NCBI RefSeq assembly: GCF_021044685.1
Contig: NZ_CP088014.1
Location: 6,186,001-6,250,000 of the forward strand
Direction: 5' to 3'
DNA from: Bradyrhizobium daqingense
GTDB lineage: Bacteria > Pseudomonadota > Alphaproteobacteria > Rhizobiales > Xanthobacteraceae
DNA length: 64,000 bases
Position 1 is the stretch's first letter, and the number at the start of each line of letters is the position of its first letter. Under the pieces are notes generated by a model. The model worked only from the letters and a program-made list of their open reading frames with translations, had not been told where the DNA came from and made no database searches. Below, one piece after another: positions 17,197 through 25,334 of the stretch. Position numbers and translations under genes: made by a program.

Positions 17197-17775
17197 ATGG
17201 CGAAGAACAGCGCAAAGGACATCGAGGTCAAGGCCTTCGCCACGCATCACGTCATCACGCAGCCCAATCCTCTGCGCAAGGTTCTGCGCCGGGTCGAGGA
17301 AAAGGACATGGACGATCCGGTCGCCCGCGCCGAGCAGGCGCTGGCGGGCCTGTCCGGCGAGTTCAAGAACTGGATGGCGATCGAGGTCCAGCGACTGTCC
17401 GCCGCCTGGGCTGCCGTGCAGCAGGACGGCTTCACCAAGGCGCTGCGCGACGAGCTGTTTCACGCTGCCCACGACATCAAGGGCGATGCGGCGACGTTCG
17501 GCTTCCCGTCGGCAGCGGGAATCGCCGAGAGCCTGTGCCGCGTCATCGAGCATGCACCCGACCTTTCGAAGGTGCCGGCCGAGCTGTTCACGCACCACAT
17601 CAACGCGATCCTCGCCATCGTGCACGACAACACCAGGCTCGACAGCATCAGCGTCTCCGCCGAGCTCAGCCGGCGCCTGCGCAAGGTCGCCGACGACTAC
17701 CTCGCCCACGTCAACCGCGACCGCCCCGAGCATCTCGAGGTGATCCTGGCGCCGAGCATCGCCCCGGCGGAGTAA
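17197..17775 (+). CDS. Hpt-type phosphotransfer protein
   Basis: A 192-residue protein starting MAKNSAKDIEVKAF. The Hpt core shows LFHAAHDIKGDAATFGFPSA with His92 as the phosphorylatable residue, followed by the second helix AGIAESLCRVIEHA, the usual four-helix-bundle signature. It would pass phosphate between a kinase receiver domain and the neighbouring response regulator (16623-17168), with which it is probably co-transcribed. The N-terminal ~40 basic residues are an unusual addition, perhaps a docking segment. Confidence 0.85.
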   Translation: MAKNSAKDIEVKAFATHHVITQPNPLRKVLRRVEEKDMDDPVARAEQALAGLSGEFKNWMAIEVQRLSAAWAAVQQDGFTKALRDELFHAAHDIKGDAATFGFPSAAGIAESLCRVIEHAPDLSKVPAELFTHHINAILAIVHDNTRLDSISVSAELSRRLRKVADDYLAHVNRDRPEHLEVILAPSIAPAE

Positions 17776-17789
17776 GGGCGCTCTCCTCT

Positions 17790-17870
17790 CGTCATTGCGG
17801 GCGCAGCGAAGCAATCCAGACTTTTCCCGCGGCGGGATTTCTGGATTGCTTCGCTGCGCTCGCAATGACG
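17790..17870. repeat. Dispersed palindromic repeat, family A, copy 1
   Basis: The ends CGTCATTGCG and CGCAATGACG are inverted, and the arms continue inward with CGCAGCGAAGCAATCCAG and its inverted partner. The same element recurs at 19366-19446 and 43979-44065. It lies in the intergenic space after the Hpt gene. Confidence 0.8.
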
Positions 17871-17908
17871 GGGTTAGGATTCCCGCTCTATCGCCACGGA
17901 CCGAATTC

Positions 17909-18000
17909 GTAGGGTGGGCAAAGCGGAAGCGTGCCCACCAATCTACATGAACTGCACGGAAGATCATGGGCACGGCGCTTCGCGCCTTTGCCCACCCTAC
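17909..18000. repeat. Dispersed palindromic repeat, family B
   Basis: GTAGGGTGGGCAAAG (17909-17923) is the exact inverse of CTTTGCCCACCCTAC (17986-18000), with a diverged 62-bp centre that includes a second GTGCCCACC / GGGCACGG pair. It ends 9 bp before the DUF2336 stop codon. Confidence 0.75.
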
Positions 18001-18009
18001 GGCGTCTCG

Positions 18010-19185
18010 TCACGCCGCGATCAGGTCGTCATACATCGGATCTATCGCATCATCCGCCATGACCTCGTCGCAGAACAGCCGCGCCTCTTCGCGCGCGGAT
18101 TCGGTGGCGAAGCGGCGGAGCAGGACCATCAGCGGCTCGGTGGCGCCGCGATCGGTCTCGCAATGGGTGAGCACGCGCTCGACCATGCGCCGGCGCAACC
18201 GCGACGCGCCGTCGTCGCTGTCGACGAAGCCCTGCTCGTGGCAGGCATCCAGCGCAACCTGGAATGCCGCGAACGTCGCCTCGGGTAGCCCGGCGCGGCG
18301 AAGCAGCGCATGCAGGCTATTGCCGCCGCGATCATGCAGCAGCGCGGTGACGCGCGCCGGCGGCAGATCGGCGAGCTCGGCCAGCGCCGCATCGAACAGG
18401 TCGAGATTGCTCGACAGCAATGCGCGCAGAATGAGACCAGCGGTCAGCTGGCCGGTGACGCGCAAATGATGCACAAGGCCCTGCATGTCCTCGCCGCGCG
18501 AGCGCGCCGCGATGTTCATGGTGGAGCGGTCGCGCGCCTCGACCGTGATACGCTCGGCGCGGTCGGCGCTCAGCCAGTTGCGGGCGACGACGAACTGGGC
18601 CAGCGTCTCCGACAGCTTGGCCACCAGCGCCGCACGCGTCGCGGCCGGCAGCTCGTCCAGCATCAGCATCGCCTCCCGGATCGCGGCGAGATGGCCGTGA
18701 CGCTCGACGATGCGATTCCAGGAGAATGGGGCGAGCTCGGCATGAGGATTTTCAACGAGCTCCAGCGCCGCCGCCGCGCAGCCGACCTCGGCGATGGCGG
18801 CGCAGACCGACACGGGCAGCGCGATGCGACGGGCGACCGCGCATTGCACCTCGTCATTGCCGGTCGCGACGATGTCGACGAGATCGGCGTCGATCAGGAG
18901 CGGAGAATGTTCGAGCACGGGCAGCGCGACCGTCGGCTGATCCGCCGACAGCGCCCGCACGATTGCCGCCGGCGCATCCGTGCTGCGGGCAAACGCCTCG
19001 GCCATTGCCTGCCGCACCAGGGGCGAGGGATCGTCGAGCAGCATCAGAAGCGCGCCTTCGGCGGCGAGACGATCGTCGTGAGAAAGGTCTGAGATCAGCC
19101 AGGCCCGGGCCAAAGCCCGCGTCGCCTCGGCCCGCTCACCGGCGGATGCCGTCCTGATCCAATTGATGAACTGCCGAACAATCAT
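18010..19185 (-). CDS. DUF2336 domain protein
   Basis: A 391-residue all-helical protein starting MIVRQFINWIRTASAGERAE. The repeated Ala/Leu-rich helical pairs (DDRLAAEGALLMLLDDPSPL, VRQAMAEAFARSTDAPAAIV, PLLIDADLVDIVATGNDEVQ) look like HEAT-type repeats. They match the DUF2336 family, which is common in Rhizobiales and has no established function. There is no signal peptide or membrane segment, so it is cytoplasmic. An upstream in-frame extension to 19371 runs through non-coding-looking sequence and is rejected. Confidence 0.82.
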   Translation of the reverse strand: MIVRQFINWIRTASAGERAEATRALARAWLISDLSHDDRLAAEGALLMLLDDPSPLVRQAMAEAFARSTDAPAAIVRALSADQPTVALPVLEHSPLLIDADLVDIVATGNDEVQCAVARRIALPVSVCAAIAEVGCAAAALELVENPHAELAPFSWNRIVERHGHLAAIREAMLMLDELPAATRAALVAKLSETLAQFVVARNWLSADRAERITVEARDRSTMNIAARSRGEDMQGLVHHLRVTGQLTAGLILRALLSSNLDLFDAALAELADLPPARVTALLHDRGGNSLHALLRRAGLPEATFAAFQVALDACHEQGFVDSDDGASRLRRRMVERVLTHCETDRGATEPLMVLLRRFATESAREEARLFCDEVMADDAIDPMYDDLIAA

Positions 19186-19525
19186 GCTGCTTCGGGCTAC
19201 ACAACAAACGAAAAACGATGACCGCTCGTCACCTGCAACACAAAATAAACCACGACGCTTAACAAAGCGTTCACCATAACCGGCTGGTATCGTTGATGAT
19301 TTGTTAAGGTGAGAAGCTGTTTCAGCGTCCCGGACACGAGAGGACCAGAACTCTCGCCGACACTCCGTCATTGCGAGCGCAGCGAAGCAATCCAGAAATG
19401 TATCCGCGGAGAGATGCTGGATTGCTTCGCTGCGCTCGCAATGACGCTGTTGGCGCAGTTGACGGCGAAGATCTCACGCTCGTGCCGCGCGCGCAGCGCA
19501 GCGCGTCCGGGACACGCGATCTCGA
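19186..19525. other. Intergenic region with a family A repeat
   Basis: This 340-bp gap lies upstream of the DUF2336 gene and downstream of the transglycosylase gene, both on the minus strand. It holds a relatively AT-rich stretch (19195-19310) that is the likely DUF2336 promoter region, and repeat 19366-19446. I see no gene. Confidence 0.5.
19366..19446. repeat. Dispersed palindromic repeat, family A, copy 2
   Basis: Same element as 17790-17870: it begins CGTCATTGCGAGCGCAGCG and ends with the inverse CGCTGCGCTCGCAATGACG. The central 20 bp differ between copies while the arms are conserved. Confidence 0.85.
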
Positions 19526-20545
19526 CTAGCTTGAGAACGTGCCGCTGCGATCGCTGAAGAGGTCGAGCGGTTGCGGCGGGCGGACATCCGGCGTCGCGGC
19601 GGCGACTGAGGTCAGCGAGGCGTCGTTGCCCCACAATTTCTGTACCGTGGTCGAGACCGGCTGGGTGGCATCGCCGGGCTGGTAGAGCGAGCGAAACACC
19701 GGCGTGGTCGGCGCGCTGTCGGCAAGGCCCGTCGGCGCCGTCGCGCTAGCGGGCGTGACCGCGCGCGTATTCGGGAAGGTCTGGAGATAGGCGGCGTTGT
19801 CGATCACCGGCGCGGTCGGCTGCACGCCGCTGGCGCTCGCGACCTGCGTGGTCGAGGGCGTATCACCATACATCGCCATCGCGCTGCGCGTCGATTTCGC
19901 GTCTGCTGCGCTGGCGTAGCGCGCATCCAGCACCGAATAGACTTCGGAGACGCTGCGGGCGCGACCGTCCTTGGCGTAGAAGATCGAACGGTTGGCGGCG
20001 GCCGCGTTGGGAAACAGCCGCGCACCGACGGCCTGCGGATTGTCCTCGGCATTGGCGATCAGTTTCGCGGCCCCGCCCACGCCCATGAAATGGGCCATGT
20101 AGAGCTCGCTGTCGCTCGGCCTGCGCCCGAGCAGGCCGGTGAGCTTGAAGCTGTTGGACTGCGTCAGCGCCGCGGCCATGCTCGATGCCGCATCGGGATC
20201 ATCGCGCAACTTCATGATCGACCGCTTCTTCACGGGATCATCGACGGTGTAGGTGCCCGATGAGCTCCTGGTGATGGCGTCGGCGTAGTTGCCGTAGCCG
20301 AACTGGGGGCCCGCCTCCTTCACGGTGCCGAGCCAGGTCTGGTCGATGAACTGGTAGAGTCCCTGCGCGGACGAGGTGGTGGCAGTGGCCGTCGGATTGA
20401 AATCCGACTCCATCTTGGCCGTGGTCAGCATGTACTGGAAGCTGACGCCGGAGACGTTCGAGGCCTGCTTGATGGCCCCGGCGACGCGCGCGCGCGTCGG
20501 ATCGAGACCGGCCATCCGCGTCGCACTGAAATGGTCGACCGACAT
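19526..20545 (-). CDS. Lytic-transglycosylase-like protein
   Basis: A 339-residue protein starting MSVDHFSATRM. Residues about 15-110 resemble a lysozyme-like transglycosylase domain: SFQYMLTTAKMESDFNPTAT with the candidate catalytic Glu in KMESDFNP, then SSAQGLYQFIDQTWLGTVK, the usual S-x-G-L-x-Q motif. Such enzymes cleave the glycan strands of peptidoglycan. No signal peptide is seen, unlike most such enzymes, so export may use a flagellar or other route. The C-terminal third is Ala/Thr/Pro-rich and probably disordered. A perfect TTAA-N7-TTAA box lies about 80 bp upstream, pointing to CtrA (cell-cycle) control. Confidence 0.75.
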   Translation of the reverse strand: MSVDHFSATRMAGLDPTRARVAGAIKQASNVSGVSFQYMLTTAKMESDFNPTATATTSSAQGLYQFIDQTWLGTVKEAGPQFGYGNYADAITRSSSGTYTVDDPVKKRSIMKLRDDPDAASSMAAALTQSNSFKLTGLLGRRPSDSELYMAHFMGVGGAAKLIANAEDNPQAVGARLFPNAAAANRSIFYAKDGRARSVSEVYSVLDARYASAADAKSTRSAMAMYGDTPSTTQVASASGVQPTAPVIDNAAYLQTFPNTRAVTPASATAPTGLADSAPTTPVFRSLYQPGDATQPVSTTVQKLWGNDASLTSVAAATPDVRPPQPLDLFSDRSGTFSS

Positions 20546-20624
20546 GATGAGGTGCCCGCCCCGCGCGGCATTGAGCGGCGCCGGCAATTCGGCGCCCCGT
20601 CGTCTCACCGTGGGACAGGTATGG

Positions 20625-20639
20625 TTAATGCGGGGTTAA
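20625..20639 (-). promoter_or_regulatory. CtrA-type box TTAA-N7-TTAA
   Basis: TTAA (20625-20628), seven bases, TTAA (20636-20639): an exact match to the alphaproteobacterial CtrA consensus. It lies 80 bp upstream of the transglycosylase-like gene and downstream of hisI, so that gene is the only plausible target. Binding has not been tested. Confidence 0.45.
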
Positions 20640-20650
20640 TTCGGCTCCCC

Positions 20651-20693
20651 CGTCATTCCGGGCGTGCACCGTAGGTGCGAGCCCGGAATGACC
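20651..20693. repeat. Short palindromic repeat, family D
   Basis: CGTCATTCCGGGC (20651-20663) and GCCCGGAATGAC (20681-20692) form an inverted repeat between hisI and the transglycosylase gene. A degenerate relative is at 22551-22645. Confidence 0.7.
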
Positions 20694-20698
20694 GAGAG

Positions 20699-21121
20699 CT
20701 ATTTCTTATAGACGTCGCTGGGATCGAACAGCCGCTCGGCATCGGCGAAGACCAGCTTTGCTCCCCCGTCCGCTTCCTCGACCTTGCGGTAGAAGCACGA
20801 CCGCCGCCCGGTGTGGCAGGCCGCGCCGATCTGTTCGACGCGGATCCAGACCGCGTCCTGGTCGCAATCGGTGCGCATCTCGACCACGCGCTGGGTTTGA
20901 CCTGACGTCTCACCTTTTCGCCACAAGGCATTGCGCGAGCGGCTGAAGTACCAGGCTTCGCCGGTCGCAATCGTCTTGCGCAGCGCCTCCTCGTTCATGT
21001 GCGCGACCATGAGCACGTCGCCGGTCGCGACGTCGGTCGCGACGCAGGTCACGAGGCCGCTGGCGTCGAAGCGCGGCTGGAAGGATAGCCCTTCCTCGAT
21101 CTCATGGGAGTGAGCGGACAC
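20699..21121 (-). CDS. hisI: Phosphoribosyl-AMP cyclohydrolase
   Basis: A 140-residue enzyme for the third step of histidine synthesis: it opens the adenine ring of phosphoribosyl-AMP. The metal ligands are visible as Asp85-Cys86-Asp87-x-Asp89 (RTDCDQDAVW) and zinc cysteines Cys102 and Cys109 (ACHTGRRSCFY). The start is a GTG at 21119-21121 (MSAHSHEIEEG) with GAGG 6 nt upstream; a TTG six codons earlier is less likely. HisE is not fused to it, as is normal in alphaproteobacteria. folE is 27 bp upstream in the same direction, so they may share a transcript although the pathways differ. Confidence 0.95.
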   Translation of the reverse strand: MSAHSHEIEEGLSFQPRFDASGLVTCVATDVATGDVLMVAHMNEEALRKTIATGEAWYFSRSRNALWRKGETSGQTQRVVEMRTDCDQDAVWIRVEQIGAACHTGRRSCFYRKVEEADGGAKLVFADAERLFDPSDVYKK

Positions 21122-21148
21122 AACGACCTCGCCAGTCAATCCGCGAGG

Positions 21149-21841
21149 TCAGCGCTGCAGGCCTCGCACCAGGGACAGGAAACGGGCCTGCTCCGCCGGA
21201 TTGTCGCGGAACATGCCGGTGAAACGGCTGGTGAAGGTGGAGGCACCATGCTTGGCGACGCCGCGCACCGACATGCAGGTATGCTCGGCCTCGATCAGCA
21301 CGGCAACGCCGCGCGGCTTCAGGATCTCGTCGATGGCGGCCGCGATCTGTGCCGTCAGGTGCTCCTGGGTCTGGAGCCGGCGGGCGAAGATGTCGGTCAG
21401 GCGCGCGAGCTTGGACAGGCCGACGACGCGCTCCACCGGCGTATAGGCGATATGTGCCTTGCCGTAGAACGGCATCATGTGATGCTCGCATTGCGAGGTG
21501 AACTCGATGTCGCGCACCAGGACGAAATCATCATAGCCGGCGGTCTCGCCGAAAGTGCGGTCCAGGACCTCCGCCGGGCATTGGTGATAGCCCTGATAGA
21601 GCTCGTCGAAGGCCTCGACCACGCGGCGCGGCGTATCGAGCAGGCCTTCGCGCTCGGTGTTCTCGCCGATATAGGCGAGCAGCGTCTTCACCGCCGCTTC
21701 CGCCTCGGCGCGGGCCGGGCGCGGCTGGTCGGCGCGGACGGCGGCCGCGAGGAATTCGGCGGGATCGAGCTCGGCCGGGCGGCTCTCGGGCTGCCGCTCA
21801 GAGGGCTTGTTGGGGCGGATGGATTTGATTGCAGCGTCCAT
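21149..21841 (-). CDS. folE: GTP cyclohydrolase I
   Basis: A 230-residue enzyme converting GTP to dihydroneopterin triphosphate, the first step of tetrahydrofolate synthesis. Zinc ligands are Cys118 and His121 in SQCEHHMMPF and Cys189 in EHTCMSVRG. Other family hallmarks are EGLLDTPRRV, GLSKLARLTD and the C-terminal RFTGMFRDNP. The first ~45 residues are a variable Pro/Arg/Glu-rich extension. The ATG at 21841 gives the family length; the 369-codon frame reaching 22258 overlaps the divergent scaffold gene and is rejected. Confidence 0.96.
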   Translation of the reverse strand: MDAAIKSIRPNKPSERQPESRPAELDPAEFLAAAVRADQPRPARAEAEAAVKTLLAYIGENTEREGLLDTPRRVVEAFDELYQGYHQCPAEVLDRTFGETAGYDDFVLVRDIEFTSQCEHHMMPFYGKAHIAYTPVERVVGLSKLARLTDIFARRLQTQEHLTAQIAAAIDEILKPRGVAVLIEAEHTCMSVRGVAKHGASTFTSRFTGMFRDNPAEQARFLSLVRGLQR

Positions 21842-22087
21842 ATCGACTCCGTTCGACGGCCTCAAAGGCCGGAGTGTCACCGGCAGACGGGGCGGCAAGC
21901 CGCCGGACGCCTGAACAGAACAAGGCTCGGCGGAAAGTCCTGAACGCCGGCAGCACAGATCCGGGCCACTGCCGCCGCACCGCTGGACTATTTTTCCGCC
22001 AGTTCCGTCCCTATATAGGACCGTGAACGGCGCCCGCCAAGGCCGATCCGGCCCGGAAGCGGGCGTGGACGTGTTGGACTCCATCAC

Positions 22088-22543
22088 ATGCTGAACGACA
22101 TCTACAATAAGCGGATCATCGAGCTGGCCGGGAATATTCCGCGCCTCGGGCGGCTGTCGGCCCCCGACGCCTCCGCCACGGCCCACTCCAAGCTGTGCGG
22201 CTCGACCGTGAAGGTCGACCTCAAGATGAACGGGGACACCGTCACCGACTTCGCCCATGACGTGAAGGCCTGCGCACTCGGACAGGCCTCTTCATCCATC
22301 ATGGCAAGTCACGTGGTCGGCTCGACTGCGAGCGAACTCCGTGAGTTACGCGAAACCGTTCGCAAGATGCTGAAGGAGAACGGCGCCCCTCCTGAAGGCA
22401 AATGGGAAGAGATCAAGTTCCTCGAGCCGGTCCGCGACTACAAGGCGCGGCATGCCTCGACGCTGCTCACCTTCGACGCCGTGGTCGATGCCATCGGTCA
22501 GATCGAAGCCAAGGCAAAGCAGCCGGCGGCAGCGCAGGGCTGA
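22088..22543 (+). CDS. NifU/IscU-like iron-sulphur scaffold protein
   Basis: A 151-residue member of the IscU/NifU-N fold, which holds nascent Fe-S clusters before transfer to apoproteins. The first two cluster cysteines are present (SKLCGSTVKV, Cys37; VKACALGQASSS, Cys62). At the third site, where IscU has His-Cys, the sequence reads ARHASTLLTFDAV: the His remains but the Cys is Ala. This loss marks the alphaproteobacterial branch as I recall it, so the protein may work differently from classical IscU. No sufB, sufC or iscS gene is adjacent. It is divergent from folE. Confidence 0.85.
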   Translation: MLNDIYNKRIIELAGNIPRLGRLSAPDASATAHSKLCGSTVKVDLKMNGDTVTDFAHDVKACALGQASSSIMASHVVGSTASELRELRETVRKMLKENGAPPEGKWEEIKFLEPVRDYKARHASTLLTFDAVVDAIGQIEAKAKQPAAAQG

Positions 22544-22550
22544 ACACCCA

Positions 22551-22645
22551 CGTCATTCCGGGGTGTCGCAAAGCGACGAGCCCGGAATCCGGAGATTGCA
22601 GCGGGAGGTTCCGGGTTCGCGCTGCGCGCGCCCCGGAACGACGAT
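22551..22645. repeat. Degenerate dispersed repeat, family D relative
   Basis: It begins CGTCATTCCGGGG like 20651, with the inverse partner GAGCCCGGAATCC near 22580. A second inverted pair, GGTTCCGGG / CCCCGGAAC, spans 22606-22640. It lies between the scaffold gene and the IS5 element. Confidence 0.6.
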
Positions 22646-22666
22646 CGAGATTTCAGAACTTACTTC

Positions 22667-24190
22667 GTCGTCCGTTAAGAAGCCGGATTGATCGAGGCTG
22701 GCCGGGCGAGCGTGCGCCATAGCTGGGCCAGGAACAGGCACAAGAGATATCTCAGCCAGGCGAGGATGCGGCGGAAGTTGTGTCCGACGGCTGAGAGGAC
22801 GACGTTGGCGGCATCGCCGGCGCGGCCTTTGAGGTAGCAGCGCCCGAGGTGGCCTTCCGCCTTCAGGTGTCCGATGATGGGCTCGATGGCGGAGCGGCGG
22901 CGCAGCTCGCGCTTGATGACACCGAAAACGCCGCGCTTCTGGCCGGAGATGAAGACGCGACGGGGATTTTGTGCGTCGTGGCCGCGGTATCCCTTGTCGA
23001 CATAGGCCCGCTCGATCGGACAGCCGGTGAGTGTCTCGGTGCGGTCAATGACGTCCCGCAAGGTGTGACCGTCGTAGGGGTTGTCGGGCAGTGCGCTGGC
23101 GTGCAGCACGAACAGGCCACCGGGAGCCCGGCGGTTGTTGGTGACGATGGAGGCCTTCACGCCGAACTCGTAAGGCGCGCTGGCCTTGCCCTTGCCGATG
23201 CACTCCACTTCCGGGGCATGGAAGGAATAGAGCTTCCAGCCGCGCTGGCGCTGCTGCTGCGAGCGGATCTGCGTGGCCCGGCCGAGCGGGAGGGCGAACG
23301 CCTGCTCCAGTGCTGGCTGGCCTTCGATCTTGCGGCGGATGTCGCGGATGATCCGGCCCAGCCGGCTACGCAGGATACGCAACTGCCGCTGATGCCGCCT
23401 GAACTGTTTGGCATGGGCGTAGCGGCCGGCCATCATCGCGGCGGCCTTGGCGATGCGAGCATAGGATTGCCGCAGCCTGACGCCGTGCCTGATCGCCAGG
23501 CGGTTGAGCCCCTTGATGGCCGCATGCAGCAGCTTGGCATCGGTCGGAAAGGTGATGGCCTTCGGCTGCACCGTGGTGTCGACCGTAACCCGCTTGAGGT
23601 CCTGGCTGCGTAATGCACCGGCCTCGTGCGCTACCCGCAAGCTCTCGGCCAGCAGCAACTCCAGCTTGTCGCCAAGCCGCTTGCGCCAATGGCTCAGGTC
23701 CGAGCGCTCGTGCGGGAACGTGTGCTGAAAGAACTCTTCCCCGGTGAAGAACTGGAAGTATGGGTCATGGACCCAGCGCTCGCACACCTCCTCATCGGAC
23801 AGCCCGTAAATGTGCTTGAGCAACAGCAGACCGATCATGAAGCGCGTCTCGATCCCGGGCCTGCCGTTCTCGCTGTAGAGCGGCGCGATCTCGCCGTCGA
23901 TCCAGTCCCAATCGACCTTGCCGGCGAGCAGAACCAGCTCGTGCTTCATATTGATGATCTGGTCGAGCCGAGCCCGGAACAGATCGTTCGATCCCGTCGT
24001 CTTGTGCTTCTTCGGCCGCATCGTTCCCTCCGATGCAGACAAGGAATCATGCTTCCCGCTTCGAGGGAATCCACGAAAACCAAATCGCAAGGTTCTGACG
24101 CCCAAAGCATCAAAACCTTGCAATCTGGAAATGCCCCTTAGCCCAAATCGAGATTCCCGATCAGTGGCTTAGTCCTTCTTCACGGACGAC
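22667..24190 (-). mobile_element. IS5-type insertion sequence with TACTTC duplication
   Basis: A 1524-bp element. Its ends are inverted (GTCGTCCGTTAAGAAG at 22667, inverse of CTTCTTCACGGACGAC at 24175-24190; 15 of 16 match). It is flanked by a direct repeat TACTTC (22661-22666 and 24191-24196), the likely target duplication. It carries one transposase. It inserted into the stop codon of the gene ending at 24190, changing TAA to TAG without altering the protein. Confidence 0.85.
22675..24021 (-). CDS. IS5-family DDE transposase
   Basis: A 448-residue transposase starting MRPKKHKTTGSNDLFRARLD. The N-terminal DUF772-like domain (GRPGIETRFMIGLLLLKHIY, GLSDEEVCERWVHDPYFQFF) is followed by the DDE catalytic core: Asp in RVTVDTTVQPKA, Asp in AYVDKGYRGHDA, and Glu in SAIEPIIGHLKAEG. 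The frame is complete, and its stop lies inside the left inverted repeat, so the enzyme is probably active. It catalyses cut-and-paste movement of its own element. Confidence 0.93.
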   Translation of the reverse strand: MRPKKHKTTGSNDLFRARLDQIINMKHELVLLAGKVDWDWIDGEIAPLYSENGRPGIETRFMIGLLLLKHIYGLSDEEVCERWVHDPYFQFFTGEEFFQHTFPHERSDLSHWRKRLGDKLELLLAESLRVAHEAGALRSQDLKRVTVDTTVQPKAITFPTDAKLLHAAIKGLNRLAIRHGVRLRQSYARIAKAAAMMAGRYAHAKQFRRHQRQLRILRSRLGRIIRDIRRKIEGQPALEQAFALPLGRATQIRSQQQRQRGWKLYSFHAPEVECIGKGKASAPYEFGVKASIVTNNRRAPGGLFVLHASALPDNPYDGHTLRDVIDRTETLTGCPIERAYVDKGYRGHDAQNPRRVFISGQKRGVFGVIKRELRRRSAIEPIIGHLKAEGHLGRCYLKGRAGDAANVVLSAVGHNFRRILAWLRYLLCLFLAQLWRTLARPASINPAS

Positions 24191-25092
24191 TACTTCTGCT
24201 GTGCCGGCGTAGCCGGGGCCGCCACCCCGCCCGTGGGCACCAGGGCTTCCGCGGTCTGGGTCGACTTGGCGGGCTGCTCCGGTTCCGTGCCGAACCTCGC
24301 CTGCGTCTTCGGGGCAAGGTCCGCCACAGCCGGCGCTGAGATATCCACGTGCGGCAGGACGTCAGCCACGAGGTCTGTCGTCACCAGATTGGTGAGCTTG
24401 AGCTCGCCGGCGTCGAGCCGGTGCAGATCTTCCCACGGCGGCACACTGAGCGCGAGCGACAAGAGATCGCCGGTGCCGCCCATGTCGAAGGTGTATTTGG
24501 CGAGCCGGCCGATGTCGCGTTCCACGATCATCAGGTCCTGCGCGCTGTAGCTCGCTGCCTTCGCATCGTCGGCGCGATCGCCCATCCAAATTTGATGAAC
24601 CCGGACACGGGCGGCTTCCGGCACGTAGCGCTTCTTGCCGGCCAGCAGCAGGAACACGCACATGGATTCGCAATAGGCCTCGGGCGCGACCGCGGGACGG
24701 GCGCTCTGCCCGCCGCGGTTCTGGAGGCTGATGCCGACCGTCGTCAGGAGGCCGAGATTGCGGAAGCGCCGACCGAGCGTGATCGCGTCGTTGACCGAAC
24801 CGCCGCTGGAATCGAGCACCACGGTGGCGCCGCCGAGCTGGCGTCCGCGGGAAAACTCCTCGAAGTCCTTCGGCGTATCGGCGGTGATGATGCCGACCGC
24901 GCTGACCCAGCCACGGCAATTCGGCTCACAGGCAACCCAATTGAACTTCATCGGCAGCTTGCGCTCTTCGAGAGCGCTACCCGCCCGGGCCGACGACCCG
25001 AATGTCGCGACGGCACCAGCCAGCGCGACTCCACAAACGGCGGTTCCCACCAGCAACCAGCCGCGAAGGTTGAGCGACGTCAGAAGTTTCAA
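24190..25092 (-). CDS. Periplasmic ClpP/crotonase-like protein (COG3904 type)
   Basis: A 300-residue exported protein. The proposed TTG start at 25090-25092 follows GGGGAAGGG and yields a signal segment (LNLRGWLLVGTAVCGVALAG). The mature domain has a ClpP-like pattern: VVLDSSGGSVNDAITLGRRF, then AYCESMCVFLLLAGKKRYV with a candidate nucleophile Ser, and ARVRVHQIWMGDR with a candidate His. This matches the COG3904 group of predicted periplasmic proteins, whose activity is unproven. The C-terminus is Pro/Ala-rich. An IS5 element sits exactly at its stop codon. Confidence 0.75.
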   Translation of the reverse strand: MKLLTSLNLRGWLLVGTAVCGVALAGAVATFGSSARAGSALEERKLPMKFNWVACEPNCRGWVSAVGIITADTPKDFEEFSRGRQLGGATVVLDSSGGSVNDAITLGRRFRNLGLLTTVGISLQNRGGQSARPAVAPEAYCESMCVFLLLAGKKRYVPEAARVRVHQIWMGDRADDAKAASYSAQDLMIVERDIGRLAKYTFDMGGTGDLLSLALSVPPWEDLHRLDAGELKLTNLVTTDLVADVLPHVDISAPAVADLAPKTQARFGTEPEQPAKSTQTAEALVPTGGVAAPATPAQQK

Positions 25093-25334
25093 ACTGATCC
25101 CTTCCCCAAGCCCATTTGGCGCGATTATCCCCGCTTCGCGCTCGATGAGTCCATCATACAGTCGTATGTTTTCACGAGTGTCATAAAAATGGTATCCGGG
25201 GGAATACAGCTCGTCTACACGGACTTGCTGCAGTGCTCCCAAAAAGCACGGAAAATATGGCGCGAAAACAACAGCTTGCTGTTCCCTGCATCGGAACCGA
25301 GCAATGCGTCGCCTACGATCGCAGCAAAGCGCAC

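Noticed and set aside
17790..19446. CRISPR-like array from repeated motifs
   Set aside because: The repeats are palindromic, far apart and lack regular spacers; no cas genes are present.
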